Origin: Coprinopsis marcescibilis | Lineage: Eukaryota; Basidiomycota; Agaricomycetes; Agaricales; Psathyrellaceae | Direction: 5' to 3' | Assembly: GCA_004369085.1 (NCBI GenBank) | Contig: ML210382.1 | Location: 1-16,628 of the forward strand | Length of the DNA: 16,628 bases | Shown here: positions 8,353 through 16,628 of the stretch, in pieces | How the letters are laid out: every line of letters begins with the position of its first letter | How positions within the stretch are numbered: the first letter of the stretch is position 1 | Translations under genes and position numbers: made by a program | The notes under the pieces: generated by a model | The model's input: the letters and a program-made list of their open reading frames with translations, nothing else | The model's database searches: none | What the model was told of the DNA's origin: nothing

Positions 8353-9888
8353 TCACTTGCTGAACCTATTGAACTACTTTGCAATACTCCTCAGCGACTC
8401 ATCCTTTGCCCACACTGCAAATTAAGACACCAGTGTCAGTCACAGAAGACTATGCGTTAGATGGCGAAACAGGGTGGAGGAGCAACAGACAGAACAGTGG
8501 AGCATCGCCTCAAGGTTCAGAGGCTCAAGGACCAAAGTCCAACTGGAAGAGCACGCTAGTGCAAGGGATTCGTTGGTAGGGTATGCAGAGCACTCACCTG
8601 TGTTCGAATCTGCTGGATCAGCGCAAGTTGCGAACCCATGCTCCGTCCCAGAGAAGATCTGGATGTGGTAGCTCTTTTCTGTCTCTCGCAGGAGATCCGC
8701 TGCGCAAGTTAGGTTCTCTGGAGGGAAGGTCCAGTCGTTTTCTGCAAGTGTATAATCCGGACGGTGGCACCATATGTTATTCGATGGATGGGTTGAAGAG
8801 TTATGATATGCGGGAGTAGTACTGCTATGCACCGGCGCAGGAGAGGAGGACGGGCTCTGGTTGGGTCATTTGTGAGTGACAGTGGGACGCATGGACCGTA
8901 GTGGGAGAAGAAAGAATGGGATGTGAGGACTTACTTGTCAGTTGGGTGACATGGTCTTCGGTGAGAAAGGCGGGGTGGGCCATTGCATCCGATGGAGTGG
9001 AGAAACGAGTGGGCATGATTTGGAAAATACAGGTATAGATAACTAGTTGAAAGTTGAAGGTACAAGGGATAATGAAGTACAACTCACTGGCAACCACCTC
9101 ATTCATCGCTCCAAGATCCATGGTGTATGGAGCGCCAAAGCAATAACCTAAAGTAAACATAGTTGATGACATATCGATGCGGAGATACATCATACTAAAT
9201 ATCAACTAGAGAGCAACGCATACCGACTGTGCTGTACTTTGCGTTTGGACCTGTGAGAAACATGTACATGCCATTTATACTAGGTAGGCATTCTGAGAAA
9301 GAAGACATATCACCCACCATAGATCTGCTTGACACCTTTAAGCCATCTGGGCAACGCCTCGTCTGCCTGTTGCCGCCCTTGCTCAATCCATGCGAGGATC
9401 TCTTCCTGAGGTCTGCCGATATAGTTGCTCACACTGTCGCTGTAGAAGTAGTCGATTCCGAGCACGTGGAAGCCTAGTCGAGTCAGTGAATGACATTCAA
9501 AGGGGAGAGGGAGAATGGTACGTACGGCATTGGCGAACCCGTCTTGCACGAGTTGGTTACTGTCATTGAACGGACTGTACACGTCCGACAGGAACAGCAG
9601 CACCTTTGTCGGCGGCCTTTCTGCATCCAGACGTTTGTTGATTTTAGACTTTCCCTTGGGGGATGGAGCGACAAAGTAGGTCGGCACGTCCGCGATGAAT
9701 ATCTTCTTCCCGCGTGGTGTGGCCATGTCTGGGGAGAGGTAGTTGTGCTTATTGAGGCAGTCTTTGTCGACTTCGATAGCAATGAGAGGGGACGTTTTGG
9801 AGTGGGTTGTGAATGAAGGGTGGGCAAGGATTTGGGTGAGGGGGGATGCCATGGTCAGGGTTATGGTCAGGAGGAGTTGGATGTGCAT
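8353..9888 (-). CDS. Secreted dienelactone hydrolase-like protein (copy A, decaying)
   Basis: The gene encodes an alpha/beta hydrolase of the DLH family (about 295 residues). The exons are 9526-9888, 9318-9473, 9224-9250, 9088-9147, 8935-8988, 8833-8856, 8598-8741 and 8353-8414. A hydrophobic N-terminus (MHIQLLLTITLTMASPL) suggests secretion. The core starts at KVLLFLSDVYSPF. The nucleophile motif is GYCFGAPY (Cys), the likely acid is the Asp of AENDWTFP, and the His is in GTEHGFA. The substrate is unknown. The exon sizes match the split paralogue at 11032-14002. Relative to that copy there are three lesions: one G missing at the exon 1/intron 1 border (9525/9526); the intron 4 acceptor is GG instead of AG at 8989-8990; and the last exon has TAG (8374-8376) where the paralogue has TGG. 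Each can be bypassed without losing frame, so expression remains possible. Confidence 0.75.
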
Positions 9889-9941
9889 TTCTGCGCAATG
9901 TGAGGCTTGAGTTTTGCTGAATGTGGGGGAGATGATCGTTA

Positions 9942-9948
9942 CTTTATA
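9942..9948 (-). promoter_or_regulatory. TATA box of DLH copy A
   Basis: TATAAAG on the minus strand, about 54 nt upstream of the ATG at 9888, supports that start codon over the upstream in-frame CAT at 10008. Confidence 0.5.
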
Positions 9949-10008
9949 TCTTAGAGGCTGGGGCCTGGAGGAAATCAGCGATAGCGAGCCGTATTTAAGC
10001 TCTTTCAC

Positions 10009-11031
10009 CTCCTCTCATCATGTTTGCCGCGAAGGACTGACAAACCAGCTACCACTGGCGTGACCAATGCAGCATTCACCCCACTGAGAAGCTTGAACTT
10101 GCAGCTTTTGAAACCCAGACGTTCTCTCGACATTCTCTCGCGATCATCCCGCAAATCGCATTTTGTCCTCCGCCACTAAGGAAGAGGTAGCCCAGCAGAT
10201 GGGCGGAGTGGCACTGTGGATCCTGTTTTAGACATAGGGGGATGTGCGATCACTGCGATCACTGTGATGGGGATGGAGATTGTTGGCTTGTGCAAGGTCT
10301 GATGTTTGATGGTGGCTTGGAGGGCTTTTGTGATTGGTTTACTGTCTGATGAGTTCGCGATTCTGTGGTTAATGTACTTCCATGATAGTATCTTTGTGCC
10401 ACCAGCCTCGAGAGGTTTAGGGCAGGGCAAATAGAGTAGGGTAGATTGGGCTGCCTTAAACCTCGCTCTCTGCTCCTTGCCGGCTGCTTGGCTAGCCTTG
10501 ACAATCGCATATATTTAATGCTTAAAGTGAATAATAAACAGTTTGCTAGCTTTGATCATTGGGCCTAGATCAGTTCATGAATGCGAACATTCGATGCGGC
10601 CCAGAATACAGATTCAGTTGGGAGAGTTGATACTAAATTCTAAACGAGTTGAACACCAGTTCTTTCATCAAGTCTGTCTGACGTCCGAGCCTGCTGCCTG
10701 TGTCTAGACTCTACACAGCTCAAGCCTTCAACATTCAACATGTAAGTCATGTCCTGAAATCGAGAAATCGAGAAAGGTTACCCTCGTCTCGCTGTGCGTT
10801 GCGTACTGTAAATCACTAGTTTGAACTTTGAACTATGAACTTTGAGATTGAATTCCATTTCGCATTCACAGAAACTGCTAACGACCCTTGAGATATTGCC
10901 CAACCATCTCTGTCTCCGCATCAGTCCACCGTCCGTCATATGGCAGCACATGAATCTGTGGGTAGAGTATCTACCCTTCCCATCGATGCATGTGCAGCCA
11001 TGCAGGTTCCCTTCTCAACTGTAGTCTTTCA
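10009..11031. other. Intergenic stretch between the DLH copies
   Basis: About 1 kb lies between the promoter of DLH copy A and the stop codon of the split copy. Short ORFs exist on both strands, but none has a recognisable domain, a good start context or splice structure. A plus-strand ATG at 10740 runs directly into a GTAAGT, which could be a relic of a first exon, but I could not extend it to a gene. A nested inverted repeat lies at 10560-10603. Confidence 0.5.
10560..10603. repeat. Nested inverted repeat
   Basis: TGGGCC (10560-10565) pairs with GGCCCA (10598-10603). Inside it, CATGAATG pairs with CATTCGATG around a CGAA loop, with one bulged base. No function is known; it may be chance. 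Confidence 0.35.
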
Positions 11032-11613
11032 TCACTTGCTGAACCTGTTGAACCACCCCACGATGCTCCTTGAGCTCTCGTCCTTGGCCCATACTAAACA
11101 GGACTAATTAGCTTTGTGTTAAATCCAAGCAAGGTCAAGACAACGGCAGATGGACGTGGTACACCCAAATACTGAACGATTTACGTCTCCACCCACATAC
11201 AAAAACCAAAAAACCAGCATAAAATAAATGTTACGCACCGGCATTCTCATCCGCCGGATCGGCACGCGTCGCGAATCTGTGCTGCGCGCCTGAGAACATC
11301 TGGAGGTGATAGCGTTTCTTGGTCTCGGAAAGGACGTCGGCTGCGCTGTAGAGGTTTTGGGGGCCGAAAGTCGAGTCGGTTTCTGGATGTTTTATACCGG
11401 TTGGGTGGGTTAGGAGTGTAGGGTTGAGTCGAGATCGTAGTTAAAAGATGAGATGGCAGTTAAAAGATGAGATCACTCACCAGCACAGCTCAACAAAAGC
11501 AGTTCTAGAGATCAAGTACATTAGCACCCACTGCCTCCACACGAGGATATTAGACGTACTGGTTAGTTTGGAAAAGTGGTCTTTGGTGAGGAATGCGGGG
11601 TGGGCAAATGCGG
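11032..11613 (-). pseudogene. DLH-like paralogue copy B, 3' half (exons 5-8)
   Basis: The exons are 11560-11613 (AFAHPAFLTKDHFSKLT), 11481-11504 (LLLLSCAG), 11239-11382 (ETDSTFGPQNLYSAADVL, then GAQHRFATRADPADENA) and 11032-11093 (WAKDESSRSIVGWFNRFSK, stop). Phases and sizes (54, 24, 144, 62 nt) equal those of copy A, so this is the C-terminal half of the same protein. It carries the His of the catalytic triad, though the usual HGF is HRF here. The last exon is intact and supplies the reference for the premature stop in copy A. Intron 6 contains a 19-bp tandem duplication (AGTTAAAAGATGAGAT at 11439 and 11458). It is cut off from its 5' half by the transposon at 11632-12901. Confidence 0.82.
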
Positions 11614-11628
11614 CTGTGAGAGGCTGGG

Positions 11629-11631
11629 TAA
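11629..11631. repeat. Left TAA target-site duplication
   Basis: TAA directly precedes the GGGCTCC end of the transposon and is repeated at 12902-12904. The 3-bp TWA/TAA duplication is characteristic of PIF/Harbinger elements. Confidence 0.8.
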
Positions 11632-11690
11632 GGGCTCCTTCGGCCCCCAAAATACGGGTGTATTCTTATTTTGATGCCAGCGATATTTCG
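11632..11690 (+). repeat. Left terminal inverted repeat of Harbinger-like element
   Basis: It matches the reverse complement of 12843-12901 at 57 of 59 positions. Similarity stops abruptly after ATATTTCG. Confidence 0.92.
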
Positions 11691-11877
11691 TTCATTATGG
11701 TAAGTGGTCAGTGCGCAATATGATCACAGCCTCATCAGTAATCCTGATAACGGATTGATATCATTGCCTCCCTCATTCCTCATTGTTCCATTGTGCCCAC
11801 AGGTTCAAAACATGCTAGAATTGAGGTAAGCAAACTTATCCTACCTTTCTTTGCCCCTGACCATCCTCTCATTCACC

Positions 11878-12268
11878 ATGGCCCTGGCAAATGCAGCGAC
11901 TCCCGCGTTTTGGACCCTGGCTGAAGAATCTGCACTGCTCGACTACTTGTTGGAGCACCGGTCTGAGGCTGGAGATGGTGGAAACTTTAAAAAGCCCACC
12001 TTTGAGGTGGCTGCCTCATTCATTGCCCACCTGCATTCGCGCGGGGCCATAAAGATGTTCAAAATTTGTCAGAACAAGTACTCGGCTGTGAGTCTTTTTG
12101 GTATCTCATTGCAATCTCCTGTTCTAATATGCGGAACAGCTACGGAAGATCTATAGCGTTGTTCATGCAATCCAGCAGGTCTCTGGCTGGACTTGGAACA
12201 ATGATACTGGGGCCAGCATTACCTCTGACATACTGTGTAGAATTTTGCGAAAATATCTAAATGTGTAG
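11878..12268 (+). CDS. Myb/SANT-like DNA-binding protein of the transposon (truncated)
   Basis: In PIF/Harbinger elements the Myb/SANT partner binds the element's ends and helps the transposase into the nucleus. Exon 1 is 11878-12087, starting at an ATG in good context (CACCATGG): MALANAATPAFWTLAEESAL, then GDGGNFKKPTFEVAASF. The intron is 12088-12139 (52 nt, GTGAGT..CAG, branch CTAAT). Exon 2 is 12140-12268: LRKIYSVVHAIQQVSGWTWN, then DTGASITSDIL. The conserved aromatic residues of the fold are present (FWTLAEE, NKYSALRK, SGWTW). The protein is about 112 residues; the C-terminal part that normally follows GASIT is replaced by a short unrelated tail, CRILRKYLNV. The open frame suggests recent activity or recent deletion. 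Confidence 0.8.
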
Positions 12269-12305
12269 ATAAGCAATGTTATCAATGAAATGAGACAAGA
12301 TCCTA

Positions 12306-12695
12306 CATGGTGATAGTCTCGTTTGACCGTCGAAACCTTTCCCCCACATGCTGCACTGAGAGACCTGTGCGGCACATGTACAGAAAGATAGCAACCTGCT
12401 CATTCAGTGTCACCCCATTTCGTGAATCAGTCTGGTTGCAAAGGACTCACAACTCATGCACGAAATTTAGGAACACGTGAAGTCACATGCCGAGTTCTGA
12501 CCAGATTCTTTTTGGATGGCCCTTAATCAGTTCATCGACCCACTCAGCACCCGAAAGCTTGGAGTTGTGATATGGCTGTTTCCAATACAGAGGAGAAGTG
12601 TAGAGTTGTGTTGCAACAGTAACAACATTCAGAAGAAAAGCGGCAGCAGCCAGAAGTTGCCGTTTCTGGTCAGCTGTGATTCGGGTAATGGGCAT
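12306..12695 (-). pseudogene. Harbinger-type transposase, N-terminal remnant
   Basis: The frame starts MPITRITADQKRQLLAAAA and contains PYHNSKLSGAEWVDELI and KGHPKRIWSELG. After a TGA at 12483-12485 the same frame goes on with LHVFLNFVHEL. After a second TGA (12447-12449) it reads VTLNEQVAIFLYMCRTGLS and VQHVGERFRRSNETIT, the helix-turn-helix part that precedes the DDE nuclease in Harbinger/ALP1-like transposases. It ends at a TAG (12303-12305), where the similarity also ends. The catalytic core is absent, so this fragment cannot transpose the element. Family assignment is from recognised motifs, not from a search. Confidence 0.75.
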
Positions 12696-12842
12696 GGGTG
12701 GTCGAATGCGTCATTTGAGTACATCTCTCTACTTATATGCACTCTCAAACAGTGTAAATCCACTAGAATTTGTGTCTCGTCCACGATTTCCCATGTGATA
12801 GGGGCTTCCATCAGACATGGAATAGCACATTTCCAATTACGG

Positions 12843-12901
12843 CGAAATATCGCCGGCATCAAAATAAGAATACACCCATATTTTGGGGGCCGAAGGAGCC
12901 C
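12843..12901 (-). repeat. Right terminal inverted repeat of Harbinger-like element
   Basis: Reverse complement of 11632-11690 with two mismatches. It ends ..GGAGCCC before TAA. Confidence 0.92.
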
Positions 12902-12904
12902 TAA
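12902..12904. repeat. Right TAA target-site duplication
   Basis: This TAA directly follows the right GGAGCCC end and matches the TAA at 11629-11631. Confidence 0.8.
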
Positions 12905-12976
12905 GTGGTTGTTGGTTGATACATGCGTGAGTGGGCAAAAGGAGGGTGGATGCGAGAGATTAAACTCCAAACTCAG

Positions 12977-14002
12977 CGGCGACAACTTCATCCGTAGCTG
13001 CCAAGTCCATCGCGTAGGGCGCGCCGAAGCAGTAGCCTACACAGGAAGTTCGTGTGAGACTTGTAAAGAAATGAGAAATGCAAAAGACGGGACGTACCGA
13101 CTGTGGTGTACTTTGCGTCTTGGCCTATGAGGTTAGGGCAGGTTAGCGCGTTTGAGACTCGAGTTATGGGGAGGGAGAAAGGCGCGTGAAAAGTTGGAGT
13201 TTTGAGAGATTGTGAGGAGTGCGAGGTTCGGGGTGGATGAGGAGATTAGGGATGGAAGGACGCTGGTGTGCGAAGAGGACTCGCATTACCGGCGGACAGG
13301 CAGACAGAGATGCGAACCTCAAGCCTCATACCAGAGAGCGACCAACCAAAACCAAATCGCCAGCCGAACATTCGACCAAATGCTCAACCAAACGCCCATC
13401 CAAGCCAGAAAAACGACGTCGAAATTGACACGGAAAGCTCACCGTAAATCTCCTTGACAGCTTTGATCCACTTGGGCAGCGCCTCGTCCGCCTGCGTGCG
13501 CGATTTAGCAAGCCAAGCCATGAGCTCTTCGTTTGATGCGCCTTCGTGCTTGCTGATCAGGTCGCCGTAGAAGTAGTCGAGGCCCAAAACATGGAAGCCT
13601 ATTCAACGACGGGAGCTAGGTAGGTGGCTGCAAGGTACGTACCAGCTGCAGCGAACCCGTCTTGGACGAGCTGGTTGTTGATGTCGAAGGGACTGTACAC
13701 GTCCGAGAGGAATAGGATCACTTTGGAGGGGCGGGGTGTGATTGTGACTGGTGGTCCTGGGAGCCCTGGGAGGCCTGGGGACCCTGGAGGTACGGGTGGG
13801 GTAACGATGTAGGTGGGGACGTTTGTGAGTGTGATGTTCTTCCCCCATGGGGCGGGAGGTGCGAGCAGGTGGTTGGGCTTGTTGATGCAGTCTTTGTTTA
13901 TGTCTGTTGCGAGGGTGGGGCTGTCAGAGCGTTTGGAGTTTGGAGAGGTGGAGGGGAAGGCGAATGCGAGGGGGAGAGCGAGAGCAGGGTGAATAAACGC
14001 AT
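12977..14002 (-). pseudogene. DLH-like paralogue copy B, 5' half (exons 1-4)
   Basis: The exons are 13643-14002, 13443-13598, 13098-13124 and 12977-13036; the last three match copy A in size (156, 27, 60 nt). The sequence includes NKDCINKPNHLLAPPAP, KVILFLSDVYSPFDINNQLV, YGQDAKYTTVG and the nucleophile motif GYCFGAPY. A start at 14002 gives a signal-peptide-like MRLFTLLSL, but exon 1 is one base short of the needed phase. The rest of the mature protein is in another frame (LPLAFAFPSTSP), so a 1-nt loss lies within the signal peptide. The exon 4 donor reads G|CTGAGT instead of G|GTGAGT. Exon 1 also encodes a collagen-like PGSPGLPGLPGPP linker. The rest of the gene (11032-11613) is displaced by the Harbinger-like element. 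Confidence 0.8.
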
Positions 14003-14584
14003 TGTTGTACAGTGTAATTGGTGCATGGGAGGTTACACTGAGACCATTTATGTGCTGGCAGTGGGATGAGTAGATGTTGGGTTAACGGTATCGATAGGGG
14101 TGGAAGGTGAGAGTGGTCATGCAGCATTGCCAGGGGTTCTGACTTCTGCCGTTGGGTTTGTAGAGTTTTTTCTGAGCTTCCCGTTGACTAATTCTCCGAT
14201 GCTACGCGGTTCGCCATACTTCTGTGACGCGATGGGATGGAGTCTACGTGAGGGCGAGTTGTGGTGGTGTTGATGGGTATATCCAAAGACGAGATGGAGA
14301 AGGATTGTTGCGTGGCGAGCAGTGATGTTGCCCTTGGTTGGTGACTAAGTTTAGCATTGGGTTCGCGATGTGACTATTGATCTGAGATGATCATTAGTAT
14401 GTCTTGTAGCAGTTGTAGGTTAGAACTTGGAGGGCGACTCACGTTACTACAGTCGCGCCTTTCGCCTTCGCGTCGCTCAGCGAGCTTCGTCCCAAGCCAA
14501 CTCCAAATTCTTATCGACCACCGTCACTCGAGTCATCTATGGGGTGCTCCAATCGCTCCCACAAGAACATAAACCATCACGCTT

Positions 14585-14604
14585 CAAATTCGCCGGCGAA
14601 TTTG
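14585..14604. repeat. Perfect 20-bp palindrome
   Basis: CAAATTCGCCGGCGAATTTG equals its own reverse complement over all 20 bases. It could be a binding site for a dimeric factor or a chance event. Confidence 0.7.
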
Positions 14605-15597
14605 GGCTTTTAGAGGTATTTTGGTTGGTGGTCGGTCTTATCGAGGAATCGTTGTCTTCTGAACTTCTCTGGAGTTATTGGGCACGGATGTGGGCGTGAC
14701 GGGCTGTGTTGGGAGATGGAAAAGTTGGAAGCGACGTTGGTGTCGGGATATCGTGGGAAGAGCCTTGTCAGCCGGGTCGGCACGACCAATAGGGCCAGTG
14801 AAATACAGATGGGTGAGCTTCAGTAATTCAGACGCAGGCGATGGAGTGGTGGGTAGTCCGCGGGGACGCTCCACTGCCCAGGTACGGGCACCGACACTGA
14901 CTGGCTGGCTCGGTCGTCTAGCTGCCAGGGGCAGAGGAAAAGGTACGTTGTGAATTGCCAGTGGTGGCACAGCCACGAGCCAATCTAATCTAATCGGACG
15001 GGCTGTACTAGGCCCTGTCATACTGGAACTGACATGAGACGAACGTTTAGCTGTAGGCTCGTTGTTGCGTATGGCTGGCGGTGTGCCGTGGTGCGCGATT
15101 GACTCGCAGATTTGTCTGGCGATCGTCAGGCGGTGATTGAGTTCTGCATCGAGGTATAAACCCGTCGGGTGCAATAATCCCTCGCTGTGATGCTCGTTGG
15201 GCTGGCATATAATTCCTTTAAACACCTCAATTCGTGAGTAGAAATACCCACTTTATAAAGGAAACATTGGAAAAGGCTCTGAGGTCGCAAGGTGTCAAGC
15301 TGAGAATCTTCGAAATTGTTCGTTTACTCGGTTCTCTGAAATGGACGATACATGCTACATGGGATACTTGCTAAAGCTACAGGGATAAAGATTGGTACCA
15401 TTGATACGAGGGTTAAATGAAATACATAAAAGTAGAATGGTATATGGAATAGGAAGGTGAAGTGAATCGTGAATCACTGCGAAACACGAGAGAATTCGTG
15501 GCAAAGGGCTACAATACTATCCCTTCAACCAGCAGGCCCCCTGTCCTACTCGTCCTCACCGAGTCGAATAAACATTGACTCGAAGTGTTTCAGTGTT

Positions 15598-15744
15598 GTT
15601 TAAACTTTGTTTAAACAGTACAGTACCCAGCCTGATATACCGACCAGTCCTCTGCCATGCCGTTTAAAGAGTATTTACCCCGTCAGCTCTGTCTGAGCGC
15701 CAGACCACCTTTTAAACAGTTATTTGTAAGCTATGCTTTTAAAC
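15598..15744. repeat. Cluster of five TTTAAA-core motifs
   Basis: GTTTAAAC occurs at 15598-15605 and 15609-15616 (11-bp spacing), GTTTAAAG at 15662-15669, and TTTTAAAC at 15710-15717 and 15737-15744. Five such cores in about 150 bp stand out against the surrounding sequence. Confidence 0.5.
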
Positions 15745-15769
15745 GGAGTGCAGGTGCTTAACCTGTCGA

Positions 15770-15839
15770 CATACTGTCCGAAAAATTAGACGAAGTGCAT
15801 CAGTCTTCTGTGCGGACCGTGCCTAAGCCTGACAGTATG
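15770..15839. repeat. Short inverted repeat CATACTGTC / GACAGTATG
   Basis: There are perfect 9-bp arms at 15770-15778 and 15831-15839 with a 52-nt spacer. No target duplication is evident. Confidence 0.35.
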
Positions 15840-16628
15840 GAGAAACTACTGGTTAGCAGAGGCAAATATCGTGTCTACCAGCTCTACAACTGCCCAGTGC
15901 TTGCGCAGGACTTGATGTATTACCCTGGGCTATGCCTTGCGTGTCGAAGCATCACTGGCGCTTAATCAGGCTGTCGACCTATCCTGTGAGAACATCCCAA
16001 ACCACGTCTCCGGAGATAAGGGAGCAAGGAACGTCTGCAGCGAGGCTTGCACGCATTGCAGGGTAAGCTACATGGGCCCACCCATCACGATGCTGGGGAC
16101 AGTTGAAAGAAACCCCCGTGGTGGCGAGTTCAATTTCCAAATGCAAAGCCAATAGACAGCGGAAACGAATTATGGCTGAACACCAGGTCGAACTTGCAAG
16201 AAGCCTGATCAAAGGTTAAATGCCAGGTCATCGTGGAATCTGGATAGCCAGGTGCCTAAACATAGGCGCTTTGTGGTCAGACTGAAAGAAGGCGAAGAAT
16301 GTGATTGAAACTGTACGTAGTAGGTGCCGCTGCAGTGTGTCTGAGCTTGGTAGTGGTCCTTGGAAAAGGCACGGGGTAATTCGGTTGAGGTGATCTGGAT
16401 ATGCACCGTGTTGTGAACGTCGAAGTCTGGATCCAATGAATCTTGTGGGATTCTTTCCGTTCTTGATCAGAATGTGATCCTAGCACGTACCAGGATTCTT
16501 ACAGTGTTTTGCATAATGACTTGCACGACGAAATTCATTCAAACTATTGTTCCCATCATTTGTGACTGATGTCACGCATAGGGGCCGTCCAGCTGGGGCC
16601 CCGCCACTGGTGGGAGAGAGGCGTACTG

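Larger units (their letters stand above)
11632..12901. mobile_element. Non-autonomous PIF/Harbinger-like DNA transposon
   Basis: The element is 1,270 bp long with 59-bp terminal inverted repeats (11632-11690 and 12843-12901, two mismatches, starting GGGCTCCTTCGGCCCCC) and a TAA duplication. It holds a Myb/SANT-like gene on + (11878-12268) and a degenerate transposase N-terminus on - (12306-12695), facing each other. PIF/Harbinger elements typically encode exactly this pair. The transposase region with the DDE catalytic residues and the end of the Myb/SANT domain are missing, so an internal deletion of an autonomous parent is the simplest history. It lies within intron 4 of DLH copy B. Confidence 0.9.
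14003..16628. other. Region without a supportable gene
   Basis: I looked at both strands. Open frames up to 195 codons occur, but the longest (14638-15225 on -) has no ATG at its start, no recognised domain and no clear splice pattern. The stretch holds a perfect 20-bp palindrome (14585-14604), a cluster of TTTAAA motifs (15598-15744) and a 9-bp inverted repeat (15770-15839). Confidence 0.5.

Noticed and set aside
10245..10275. GATCACTGCGATCACTGTGAT repeat
   Set aside because: It covers only about two and a half short units; too little to call a tandem repeat or a binding array.
10740..11024. Possible plus-strand gene starting ATG with an immediate GTAAGT and a LPNHLCLRI stretch (F-box-like)
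   Set aside because: No combination of splice sites gave a frame that extends to a recognisable domain.
14427..14699. Plus-strand frame with a mitochondrial-presequence-like start (arginine/serine-rich)
   Set aside because: There is no ATG start, no recognised domain, and it overlaps the palindrome and the opposite-strand frame. Chance is as likely.
14638..15225. A 195-codon open frame on the minus strand
   Set aside because: It begins at GTG, the first in-frame ATG is at about codon 68, the composition is proline/serine-rich low-information sequence, and I recognise no domain. The TATA-like CTTTATAAAG upstream is not enough.
15546..15600. Minus-strand tail ending in an acidic GEDE-stop, resembling a gene's C-terminus
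   Set aside because: The frame is closed by TAA a few codons upstream and no acceptor site rescues it.

Overview
The window looks like a piece of a filamentous fungal genome, most likely a basidiomycete (Agaricomycetes type). The evidence is multi-exon genes with 45-180 nt GT-AG introns and CTRAY-like branch points, a Ty3/Gypsy polyprotein of the type common in mushroom genomes, and a PIF/Harbinger-like element encoding a Myb/SANT-like protein. No rRNA, tRNA or CRISPR array was seen.

Left part (1-6716): a heavily decayed Ty3/Gypsy retrotransposon on the + strand. Its order is LTR end (about 1-270), primer-binding site and leader (272-337), Gag (start codon lost at 338; CCHC zinc knuckle at 1772-1813), protease, reverse transcriptase (FVDD at 4279-4290), RNase H and integrase (HHCC plus D,D,E), ending at 6714. 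It carries nine premature stops, seven of them TGA, at least three frame changes and a deletion that removed the RT fingers. A 414-bp solo LTR (2515-2928, TG..CA ends, 5-bp target duplication AAGAG) sits between Gag and protease. Removing it rejoins the reading frame exactly.

Middle (6727-8234): a small, probably spliced minus-strand gene of unknown function with its own TATA box. It is followed by an LTR-like promoter region with TATA, start-site hairpin and AATAAA. That region leads straight into a second copy of the retrotransposon leader, cut off just after the gag ATG.

Right part (8353-14002): two minus-strand paralogues of a secreted dienelactone-hydrolase (DLH)-like protein. Their exon sizes are the same (156, 27, 60, 54, 24, 144, 62 nt after exon 1). 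The first (8353-9888) is contiguous but has three lesions at conserved places, each of which leaves a readable frame. The second is split: exons 1-4 at 12977-14002 and exons 5-8 at 11032-11613. A 1,270-bp DNA transposon (11632-12901; 59-bp inverted repeats, TAA duplication) lies inside intron 4. The transposon holds a two-exon Myb/SANT-like gene on + and the N-terminal remnant of a Harbinger-type transposase on -, facing each other across an internal deletion that removed the catalytic core.

Far right (14003-16628): no gene that I can support. It contains a 20-bp perfect palindrome, a cluster of TTTAAA motifs and a short inverted repeat. The window is best read as a transposon-rich accessory region in which a small DLH family is decaying.
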